Position numbers and translations under genes: made by a program. A DNA stretch of 64,000 nt from Symbiodinium natans (Eukaryota; Sar; Dinophyceae; Suessiales; Symbiodiniaceae), in NCBI GenBank assembly GCA_905221605.1, contig CAJNDS010000381.1:62001-126000 (forward strand), written 5' to 3'. Of the stretch, positions 43,751 to 55,700 are shown piece by piece; the first letter of the stretch is position 1, and the number at the start of each line of letters is the position of its first letter. The notes beneath the pieces were generated by a model. It was not told the DNA's origin. It was given only the letters and a program-made list of their open reading frames with translations, and did no database searches.

Positions 43751-46700
43751 ATGCAGGCTGCAGCCAAGGGCCCGGCTATAAGTCTGGACCCGCCAAGTGG
43801 CACCCGAGACTTCTTCCCGACCGAGATGAGGCAGAGCTGCAAAGTTGCAGTGCAAAGCAAGTGCAAGGTGTGGACATGTGTTCAGACATGCGAGCCTTTG
43901 CAGGTTTCGCAATTGGCTTTTTGGACGCTTGCCTGATTGGCCACACTGCTGACACTGCGCGTCGCTTCAGGGACTGTATTGGATTGTTGGACGCCTTGCG
44001 CAAATGATCAGCATGCTGCTGAGGAGCCTTCAAAGAGACAGCTCGTAGATACGGGCTCCGGGCTGAGCCTTCACAGCCAACGGGAGAGCCATAGTCCTTT
44101 GCACCCCATATCACACAGTCCGAATACCTGCAACTTGCTGCGGTGTTCTCAGTGTTCCCACGTCTCTTGCATATCGGAGTTAGAGACTGAAAGCGTCTCT
44201 TGCATATCGGAGTTAGAGACTGGAAACATCAATGCTGCAACATGCTTTGGTGAGCATGGGGCGGGCCCAGGTTTCAGGAGTATGACGCGCCGGTCTTGGA
44301 GCATGAGGCTTGGGGTTGCCATAAGTGGGGTCATGTTGGGCCATGTTGGGCTGGCTGACAGCTGATCTTGTATTGGCACAGGAGCTTTACAAGCGGAAAG
44401 CTGGAGAGGAGATTACCGAGCAAATGCGACGCGGCCAAGTCATGAAACTGTCCGGGGTGGACGCCGAAGTGCGAGCCAAGCCAGTTCGTCTCGTTTTGAC
44501 GAAGCAGGTACAACTTCATCGACAAGGACGGTGCGGCAGTGACCCTAAGGCCCCGGCGCTGCGCTACAGGGTGTAGTGAGTACAAGTGATGTTGGCTTGA
44601 CATGGGTGGCTTTTCAGCGGGGCGCCTTTGCATTCTGTGCCTGTGAAGCCCTTTCTTCCCGAACGAGACCTCTGCGTGTGCTTCAGTCTTTCGTCGGTTC
44701 TTTGCAAATACCTGTTGGATCCTTGGCAGGCCTGAGATGACGCCCTCTCTTGCACGGATGGCTGTGCCCTTGGAGCGCGTGTGAGGGACACGATCCCTAT
44801 TTCTCCTGTTGTTTCTTATTGCGTGTTGTGTTTGTGTGTCCAGTCTCCAAAAAGCAGGGAGGGGTCCCGGGCGAGTCGCAGCTCTCAGGTTCTCAGCCTC
44901 ATGCGCGCCGAAACAGGCCAGCCGCGCCAGTTGTTTCCGCTTTTTGCTGCCCCCTGTTTCTCCACTCCTCAAGTAATGCGAGATGGGGAGCTGGTAATAG
45001 CATGAAGTTTGGCAGGTGAGATGTCGGCTCTTCTCCCACTGAAATGGTCATCCATCCCGCAGTGTTGGTCTGCTGCTCAGCATGTGGAAGGTTGTAAGGG
45101 GAAGGCGTTGACACAGGCTTTCGCAACCTTCCCATTGATGATCTGTCAAGCTTGTGCATTCCATCTTGGTTCGAGGAGATTTGAGACCTGCCAGCGTGGT
45201 CGGAAGCGAGAGCACTACCAGCAGCGACCCTGGACTTTCCTATTCGCCACATCCTAGCGAGTCACATGCGCTCGTGATGGATATCATAGAGAGCAACCGA
45301 AGCACCTTCAAATTGCTGCAGCACTATGGAAGACTGAAAGAAGCCTGAGGTGGAACATGGATATTGTTGGCATCACCTCCATTCATGCGGAGGCTTGTTA
45401 TATCTCATGTCACTTCTGTGCGTTTGCCGGTGACTGCGGTCCATGCTTAGTTCCCGAGGTGGAGCTGCTCTCGGCCATCACCACGTTCTTCGAGCTTGCA
45501 AGGATCCTAGCTTGGGCCATGACAGCTCCATGCTTGTGGTATGCGACATGACGATGGGCGACAAGTGGACCAGATGCGGGCATGGGCGGACACCAGGGGT
45601 CTTGGGTCCTGACCTGACTCCTGACATACTGTGACTTATGATGGTCTGTTGGTACTTTCTTTTGCTTCTGAATGTTCAAGCTTGTCACAGGAAGCTTCCA
45701 AGGGCAGGGCTGACCGCGCTGTCAGAGAGTGCGTTGGGTTCTTTATCGTCTTGGAAGTTGCGCACTGTGACGAAAACGTTGATGTTTATAGGTTGCCGTG
45801 TGCAGGAATGTCTGCTCATGCGACAGAGACACAGCTACGAACTGCCCACGCCTGTCATTGAGAGAGTTAGCCTCAACTTCCAGCGCAGGTGGGTATCACA
45901 TCCAAGGAGCTCTGCGAATGGAGGGATGCTTTGGGTAACGGGCAACGCAGCTTGTGACGTGCTGGGCATGCGAGGTGATGAAAGGGAGTGTCTGCAGTGC
46001 GGTCAATTTCCATTTTTGCAGGAAGTGGGCATCAAGGTGAACTCACGAAAGGTCCTCGGAGCCGTGCTAAAGAATGCCGGTGTACCGGTTCGAGACCCAG
46101 CTTGCCGAAAACTTGCGGGACTCGACCGAACTCCGAATGCCTGACAGCCATTGCCTCCCTATTAACTGCCCGGTTCGGTTCGAGTTAGGACATTTCGGAT
46201 CAACCAGGAACCTAGGCAAACATTTCAAAAGGCTCGCCCGGGCCAGGGACAGGCCGAACATGTCGTCACAGCATGAGCACGTTATCATTTTGAATGTTGT
46301 CAAGAGCGGTTCGTAGTGTAGTCGCTCTCCTTTTGTCGAATCATGGGGTCCATAATGGCGAATGTCACATTTGAATAGTCGCAAGCTCACTGTAGACACT
46401 GAAAGCTGCTTATGTTGCCTCGTTCCGAGGAAAGCTATATTCCGAGCAGTCGCCAGCACTTAACAGCCAATCTTCAGGACGAAAGATTTACGGAGACCTG
46501 CATCGTCATAGACAAGCAGGACGTTCGGCCAGTGGGGCAAGGTTGGCATGACAGGCAGCGCCGTGCATGTAGGATTTTTGGTATGTGCCCATTACTGTCT
46601 CGACCATGAGGACAAGATCGGCCCAGAAGCAGTTGTGAAGGAGCTAACGGAGACACTCGTCATGGTGAAAAGACTGTCCCGAGTTAGCGATCTTTGTTTC

Positions 46701-49700
46701 CTGAAAGCGTTGCGAGGGGTCTTTCAGCGGAGTGCGTTCCTCTCATTGCCTTCGCAATGTTGTCTACGTGTGGATGACTTCGACACGGCGGTCGTCTCAA
46801 TATGTGTTTAATTGAGGAGCGCATGCTTTCTGCACGGATGCGACTTTTTTGACCTTGGGACGTTCCGCGTGCGGAGGCCGATGTTCGGCCAGTTGTCGTT
46901 GAAAGTGAATCGTAGCGCTAAAGCCTGCGTGCGGCACGATGTGTATGCAACGTACACTGCAAGTGATTACGATTACATACTATTTCTACTACCACTACTC
47001 TTCGTGCTGCTGCTTCTACTGCTGCTGCTGTCCTTCTACTATCACTTCCACTACGGCCACCACACCACCACCACCACCACCACCACCACCACCACCACCA
47101 CCACCACCACCACCACTGCCACCACCAACCGCACCTGCCACTACTACTGCAACTACCACTATCACTTCCGCCACCTACTTCTTTATTTGACGCTAGGCCT
47201 TCCTGCACGACAAGCTTCTTCGGCATCGGCAAACAGTGTTTTCGCACAACTGGTTTTCCTACAACTGCTCCAAATCCTCAATGGAGTTGCGAACGCTGCC
47301 TCACGCACTCCTTTGTTTTCGGTTCAGCTACGGCTTTGCAACTCTGGGGTTCGCCTCTGGAGGAAAAGAAGCGAGCTGTCTTCAGTGATGATTCAGTCTC
47401 CACTCTTCAGTGATGATTCAATCGTCTCGTACATTGACAGCATAAGTCGAGCATATTTCGCACTGGCATGTATACCACTTCGTCAATGCTTTGCGCTGCT
47501 CGAGCCGAAGGGAGCATGCCTCGGAATGCCACAACTCTGAAAGCCTCAACCCTAATCAACGTTGTGCAACCTCATACTGTAGCTCTCAAACCGTCACACC
47601 TAGCTAGATCTTGAAGCTAGAGCCAAAGAAGTGCAACCCTACAAGTGTGAAACCCTCCACGGTGAGCCCTGAGCCCGCGACCAAAGCAGTGTAAACCCAA
47701 AACTCTCAACACTCAGCCCTGCACCCGCACCAAAAGCCTTCCAACCCCAGACTCTACACTCTGACCCCAAAACCCAAACCCATTGCAGTGAAACCCCCAA
47801 CGACGGGAATTCCTGAACCCAAAACCCCAACCCCCCGAAAACCTGAGCCCCCCAAAATAAGCCTGATAACAACAAGCAAAAAACAACGCGCAAAACCACG
47901 GCAAAGTTGAAAGCACGTCGTTGTTACGAAACATTGGTTTTACCAGCGCAAAAAACAAGATGTTCCTAACCAGTTGGACACGCGGGTGGTAGTCGTCCGT
48001 ACTCAGCGAACTCTCCTGCCGAACTGATTGTCCCGTTCTGGGTTCCAGGATCAATGGTCCTTGTACAGTACATCAGAGCACAAGTGCTGCAGAGCTGCGC
48101 ATGTCAGCTGATAATATGTTCTCACGAGCCCTGGTCTAAGGAATATTGGCTTGGAAAAGGTCTGTGCCCGAGCCAGCAAAGTAGCGGTTAGCACGTACTG
48201 ATTTGGTTGTGTTTAGAGCCTGCAGCCGGCTCGTTATTGTTGAAATCCTGAACAAGACCAAGCTGCCCCACGCGTTGGACGTTCTACAATAAACTGGAGC
48301 TACATGTTGGGTCATGTTTGTGCTGTTGCTGCGGCCAGCAGCGGTCCTCTGCAACAGACGTAGGGACGTAGGGAAGTGCAAGCACCAAGCACTTTTCAGG
48401 CGGTTGCCGAGCGCATTGTCAACGCCACAGCCGTGTGCAGCTAAGCCGAAAGATGCAAAGAAAGAATTTGCGAGAGCACTTTAGGTCCTTTAGGTGTGCT
48501 GCTGGTTCTGTAGCATTGAGGCCAAAACGCTGGATGAATTTGCAGCTTTGGCTGGTGCCGCTGCACTCAGCACTCGTTCAGCACAGTTGCGCTGTTGAGC
48601 AAGGAGGGGGCTACGGGATTCACATGGACAAGCGAAGTCGGCTCTATCACGAACACCTCAAGCCGAACTCAAGGCCTGTAATCCCGAAAAGAAGAGTAGT
48701 TCCCGAGCCCTCAGCCCATATTTCTCTGAGCACCTCAAGCCCAAACCTTAGAGCCGGAACAGAGAATGTCTTCCAAAAAAAACAAACAATGGAAGGAGAA
48801 TGGCTTCCCCGGAGCCCAACTACAGTACTCCACCCGAGGTCTGGAGCCCCAAATGCTAGAATAAACGCCAGAATATCTCATCCCAGCTGTGGATCCGTGT
48901 GTGGAGAATGCTTGGTGTGTTTTGGGCGGGAGGGGTGATTTCTCGTATTGTTGCAACGTTATCTCAGGACGTGGAATCTGAACTATCACCCAGCAAACTT
49001 GTGTGACCTTGTCTGAACACGTTCAGTCAGTCATGAGGCGAAGCTGACGTTTGCCCTTTTTCATGTTGGGTCAAAGTGAGATTTCGCGGCAGATCGTCAT
49101 CCCGTAGTCGCATGGTAAAGGGGATTCAGCTATATGGCCATGTGTCTCACAGCAGGGCTTTGCCTTTGTGGGGCGCATTGGGCACGTCCAAGGTTGGTGA
49201 GAGCCCCGAGGCCTGTCCGAGAAGGAGTTATTTGTGCGCACTGTACGAGGAGTTTACAGCAGCTCCAAAAAAAGGTGGCCTTCCGTGCCCGTGGTGCCAG
49301 GTGATAGAGCTGCGACAGTTGTTCACTCTGGCTGAAGAGGAAGGCCGCACACCGCACTGTACGTCGCTGTACGCTGCTGAACCCAAATTGGGAACAGAAT
49401 ATCACAGAATGTATACAGAATGGTGCTAAACCGACTGATGTATTGAAGGCTTTGGTGACTGGCTCATCTTCGACGCCTCTGTCGTTCGAGGATTGCTAGG
49501 GATTGCGGGAGGGGCCGCATGGATGCTCTCAGCTTCCCACAACAGGTCTGGCCTACTACACTGGTGTGGTGTTTGAAGGTGGGCACGCCTTTCAACAGCA
49601 AGTGCATGCTCTAAACACGTCCCAGGCCAATCCGTGTGTGACATGCGTGACACATACGGCGGCCTTCAGAGGCTTTGATCGCGCTGGCGTTTTGCGCGCC

Positions 49701-52700
49701 ATTTGTGGCGGTGGCCGGCAGAAACCTCAGGGCCTTGCAGAGCTTGCCATGCCGAGTGGTTTGTGCATCATCCACGCATCAGGTACGACAGACTGCTAAC
49801 ACTGTACGGCTCTCCCAAGGAGGACGGAGCTTGATGGCCATATTGTTGGATTTGATTGGGGAGCAGCATGCAGGGATATGAGCACCCTGGTCCGCACCGC
49901 TTTTCAATCCCCGGCCAAGCTCGGTGCGGGCTGCTGACATGCAGCTGGGCCTTGACATTGCTGCGGGTTGCCGGCCCGCACTGCGCTTCTCTGACCTGTG
50001 ACCTGTGGGCTGTCCGTGGTGCGCGTTGCTTTAACTTGCGTGCGGGCATCGGCGTGCGGGCCTGCAGCCTGCAGGCCGGTTTGGGCCCATACAGGGGCTT
50101 GAGGCCGGCTTGGCGACAGGGTGTGGGCCAGGGCCAGCTGGGGCTGATTAACCTTGGCTTGGACTGAGGGTCAACAGCTTGCTCGCCGAGGTTGAAATGG
50201 GCATGGAGGGAAAGGGAAGGGGGGGGGTAAAAAGCGATGCGCGCCGTGCTGAAATGCGAATACCTAAAACGCTCGTTATGGCTATGTTTGTACATGTTGC
50301 TGTAGGATCTCGGCGCATCTCAGCTTCATATCGCTTGTGCAGGTTCCATGTGCAGGCTTCGGCTTCGGAGACTGCGTCATTTACGAGCTGCTGAAGGAGA
50401 AGCAGGCACAGCGGCGGAAGGTTTATTCCCCCCTTGTTCTTGATCTGAGCATGTGCACATATGTGCACCGACATGCAAGTCAGGTGCTTCCAGAGTTGCC
50501 CCACAAAGTGGACTTTGTGGTAGCAGCCTTCAATCAAGACATGATGGGCAAGGCACCTTGCTGAGTTGCTGTGCAGGAGTCGGCAAGAGCCACGGTTGAG
50601 TTGTGACAGAGTAGCTTAGCACAATGATCATTCCACTCGCCACTGCACTGCGATGAAGCATGCTGTGTGACATGAGATTTGACCACGTACTGAAGCAGCT
50701 CTTTCGTAGCCAATCCTTCCTTTGCATAGTCATATTACATTTGGGGAGCCTTCTCGCGACATGGCCGCGATGGTGCAAACACCCTGGCCGCCTGCGGAGC
50801 CATGGAATTCGGCTCTGCAGGTACTTGAAGCATATTCTCAGGCGGGCCGTTGTTTTGCCACAACATCAAGTTCATGCAGTCACACCGCAACAGCATTGCC
50901 CATGCGAAAGAGCCATGTGCGAACCATGAGCCATGTGTGGGAGTTGATTCAGCTCCTGCATGACAAGTACTGTACAGGCCATGAAATCTACTACGTTCAC
51001 TGACTGTGAGCAGGCTTGGTCACCTTGGTCGCTGCTGCATGGCATGCCACAGCATGATCCGTCGAATCAGCTTGAACATGGAGGGCAGTGCCCACTACAG
51101 GTTTGCTTCGTGCATGCCCCACATCTTGCGCAGGCAGCACAAAGGCTGGAGAAAACTAGCGAAACGTTGCATTGCTGGGATGTGCTGTGCGATACTGCAT
51201 CTTGGCTGAGCCTGTCAGGCTACCACACAACGCACCTTCCAGGCTCGCCGTGCCAGCTCCAGCTTGCTTAAGAACCAAGCAAGATATGGCGCAAGACATG
51301 TCTTGTCGTTTTGAGGTATTGGCAAGAGTAACACACACCTGGGGCAGGCTATTGCCGGGAGATGCTGCTGAGACGGCAGGGGCAGCGAAGCCAGCAGCGA
51401 CGAAGGAGACCAGTCGATGCCTGTCAAAACTATGCCAGGTATGATCAGGTATGGGCACCTAGCTGGCGGGTTCGACTGCGGGAAGGATGGTGTTTGGCAT
51501 TGTTTGCCATCAAGTCGATAGTACTGTTCTTGTCTGGGTATGACATGTTCAAACATGTTGCCGCAGGATCCAGCTCGGAACGCAATCCCCTGGCATGCCG
51601 AAATCACGTTGCAAGAAGGTTCTGAAGATTCTGAAGGCTTGTGCGTTGTAGGCTTGATTTGGCGTTTCTGAACCTGAGGCCTCTAAACTCTACACAAGTC
51701 CCGACCCCTGAACCGCAACCTTTCCCAAACACCGAGACCTGAAGAACAAGTATAGTATAATTACAAATCCTCATGAACTTTAGACACTGACTAGCAGCAA
51801 AACTCTGTGAAGTCTAAAGACATCTACAGCCTGAATGCTGTAGCTGGGATGTCAACTTTACGATCCTACAACAACATGTTTTTTGCTGGAGGGTATGCGG
51901 AGGCGGGCACTGGACTCGGAAAACCATCCGCATGGGAGACTGCGAGGACTTGCCTGACAATCTGCCGAAGACAGCTCCAGCCATGGCAGCAAACCAAGCA
52001 CAGCGCAGCACAGCGCAGCGGGACGAAAGTTGAGAGCTGTGGCATTCCAGGTTCGATCTCTGTTGAAGGGCCTTGAGCCGGCATGGCGCTGCGAGGCGCC
52101 GTGGCTTCGTATGAAGTATGACGTATTCTCACGTTCTTTATATGCCCAGTTGAGAGATGACAGCCACGCAGAATCAGAATAACTCAACAACATTTTGGGT
52201 CCAGGTCGTCCATTTTCGGACGCTGCTTCGTGCTTCGAGCTTCGCGTTTGTATGTCTTGATCTGCTTATAGATGTGAAGAAGTTCAAACGACAGCCGTCA
52301 TTGCAATTCTACTGGCGTGAACTCAACCAACGGAGATGGCAACCAGATTTGCCAAGTGCAAAATGTTATTTTCAGCAGTTCCCTCTCTGGCATCCTACGC
52401 TTCTTCTTTGCATGTCTCCTCCCCTCAGAGGCGCAGCTGGCGCCGGAGCCACTTGCAGCCTCGGCACAGAGGGCCGCCGTCCTCGTTGCCGCCGAGGTCA
52501 AACCCCAGCAGCTTGTAGATGGTCGGTAAAGAGTCTATAGGTTCGATAACAGCTTCTTCTATATCTCATTATATTCTGCGACAGGCTGACCTTTCTTCCT
52601 TTCGATTCGCCTGCGCCAGGCATGGGCAACGGAACTGGGGGAACTATTGCAATCCGCCCCGGACTGGTCCATAAGGTGAGGGACTTGCAGCTGTACTCCA

Positions 52701-55700
52701 GTCAAGTACCGTAGCATGGTACATTCTAGCATATATGATGACACGGACATGCAATGGTAGGGACTCCAATGGAAGCATGGACACAAAGCTGGCTGAGGCA
52801 ACATGGAGAATGGGCTGTGGGCAGCAGCCTGGAGAGGCACACGGGTTGTCGAAGAGTTGACAGACGCGGGATGTCTTTGCACAGGCTTGCAGCTTTCTTT
52901 CGCTGGCTGACGGGCATTGTCACGAGGACCCTGGGAGTAGAAAGCTTGTGCAGGTCTGCGCTGCACGGCCAAGTCTTGCCACCCGCATGCTCACAACTGC
53001 TTTGGGTGTTTACCTGCGGCTGTGGTCATGGAGGCCCAAATACACAGTAAGACGGGGCGCCCCACTTCACTATTCACAGGGCCATCATGGATGTTATGAC
53101 GCCCGCACACACTTCTGCCCAGTTCCAGGCTGTTTCGCAGTGGCCCAGCCTAGAATTGTCAGGGCAAGTATGGAAATTGGAATCCTGAATTTCAGCATTG
53201 ACAGTTGGACTCGGCATTAAAAGTACCTGAAGCGATTGATGGGAAATTGAAATCGTCATTCTCACTCTCGAACTCTCTTGTCGGTGCGGCGCAGGGTAAC
53301 CTGTCTAGAAGACTTGGCCGGCTCAAAAATCGAGAGCTACGGGACATAGCTCCTTGTCGAAAACATATGTTTCATAATTCCATACTGTGTCGACTCTCAA
53401 ACCTTCAATTAGATGCGGGAAAGCGAATCAGAAAACGTCATTGGCTCGTGGACGCTGAAGTTTGAGACCAACTTCATCTTTTCCTGACGTCGCTGCGTGA
53501 AGTCGCGTCGGACAAAGCAGAGGCAAGCGTTCGCGAACCACAAGGGCAAGGCAAGGCACTCAAAAGTAGCTCGGCCGTAGCGACGCCTACTCCACAAGCA
53601 GTTCTGCGATGCCGGCACGTTGGGTCCGGGCACCAGGTGAATATTCAATCACTGCTGGCAACACTTTTGTTGCTTGATAGCTCCTTGCATGTCTCCAAAA
53701 TCTCCCTGCCCGGATCGAAGCTAAAGGTCTGGGTTGTTTTCGGTTCCGAGAGTCTTGTGTTAACCACTCGCAAAGTTGTGTTGTGTCCCTACCGTGCAAA
53801 CAAACGATCGGGTTGGAGAGCTTCTGTGCCGCCCTGTGGGGTCGGTGCGTGGTGTTTTGCGCCAGTAGGCGTGGGATGTTGCTCTGAACTAGGGCCCCCA
53901 CCCCGTTGACCTTCCCTTCCTTCAGCGCACATCATGTGCTTCTGCTTATGCTAGCAGGACATGCGCAGAGTTGCTCGACGCTACGCCATCCACTACAGCT
54001 TTGGAGGACCAATTAGGATTGACACTGGTAGGTGTCATGATTCGGACAGCTCGTCAGAGCTTGTGCAAGCAACGGAATTGGGGTTTACCAATCACTGCCT
54101 GTACATGTCAGCGGCAAGAAGGGTTGCCAATATTTCTCTGTCGGCCGCAAAAGAAAACGAACGAGGTCAGACAGCAGACAACTGTTGTTAGTGTAATTGG
54201 TAGTGCGGATTGACGCGGAGCAATGGAGCAATGCAGCAATGGAGGAGCATGGTGTAGCGCTGCGCAGTGTCGCACGGCTGGTCAGCCGGATGTCAGGCGG
54301 AGCCGCACGATTGAATTGACAGCCGAATGCGGTGCTAGCTGTTTCAATTGTGCGAGGCTACATGCAAGGACACGGACCGATTTGCACTTGAGTCTGGAGT
54401 TTTGGAATTGGCAGCTGCGCCTGGCACACACAGCCAGCTCACGGCCACACATCTAGTTGGACAAAGCGGATAAACAAGTTTCGTGCACTTTCAGGAGCCT
54501 TGAACACCATGGACCCAGTGAGACCTGTCTCTGCACGACTGGGAGCGGCAGCAGAGGGCCTGCAGCAGGCCTAGAAGTCCAAGCATGTAAACCAGCACAC
54601 AAGAATCGCTTATCAGGCAGCGGAAGAGCTCATAGAGAAGGCAAACCTGGCCTGCCTCTCAGAAATTGTCGGAAGTGCTGTGCCATGGCTTTGGTCAAGG
54701 CTGGCCGACTCCTCCATGCAGACATGGAGCCGTCACGGGAAGATGCGGGCGCCTCGAGGCAGGGAAGTTTGTGGCGCGAGTCACGTCACGCCAAGAGCTC
54801 AAAACCCCCATGGACCAGGCAGCACAAGTTTCAACAGCAAGCCCCTCCACGAAGCAACTTGATGCGCCTGGAGCATAGAGGGGACCGATGGGGGCCGAGA
54901 CTGTGCAAGAATCAGCAACTGTCAGTGCGCTCTTGAATCCTTAGATGTCTTAGATGATCCAGTCTGTCCCACTGCTGTTCAGAGGCCAGAGCATGCATCG
55001 ATCCATCTTGGGAATATTGGCAGGGCATCCTAACTGGCAGCTTCCCGATGAGGCTAGGTGGTTTTGGGGCACTGTTTGTGGTTGCATTGCTTGCTCGCAG
55101 CTATCTGGTAGGCACAGCGGGTGCGCACTCTTCGGCAGCATCTGAAGGACTCTGAGATCTTCTTAGAGCTTGCGCCTCACAGCACTTTTGGTTCAACGAC
55201 CGTCGGGCTTTTGCAGGACCGCCGCGAGGGAGGCAACGGCCAAGAAGAACGGCTGGCATTAATCGGACAGCAGATGGATGGGAGGCGACTCCGCGCGGTG
55301 AAGAAATCACGCGAGTCAGGAAGCTGCAATCACGCCGAGTAGGAGTTTCGTGATTCAGCCTGACCAGAAAACTGAAATAACACGCGACTTATTCACCCAT
55401 GCGATTCGAGAAATTGAAATCACACACACACACACACATTTTTCAGGAAGCTGAAATCACGTGATGGGGCAAACTGAAATCATCTGGAATCATGCGTTTC
55501 CGGAAGCTGAAATCACGTGATTCAGGAAACTGAAATCATGCGATTCGGACAACTGAAGCCACGACGTTTAGGAGACTGAGATCGCACGAGTTCGAAGACG
55601 AAAATCACGTGATTCAGGAAGTTGGAATCATGCGATATCAGTTTGCCAATTCGTCGTCCCCAGTCCACAGCTACTGAATCCACCAGTTTCCGTATGTCTC

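Noticed and set aside
44974-44993. Alternative HisRS exon reading VMRDGEL
   Set aside because: It would need non-AG|G junctions and a 22-33 bp intron. Exon 44889-44916 fits phase, the AG|G rule and the protein family instead.
46812-47540. 242-codon frame with a poly-Thr tract and hydrophobic ends
   Set aside because: It crosses the CAC microsatellite inside a HisRS intron; no family features outside the simple repeat.
50800-50850. Frame reading [14 protein letters not shown], similar to the HisRS helix [12 protein letters not shown]
   Set aside because: Sequence and phase fit much better at 58041-58088, which continues into the next verified exons.
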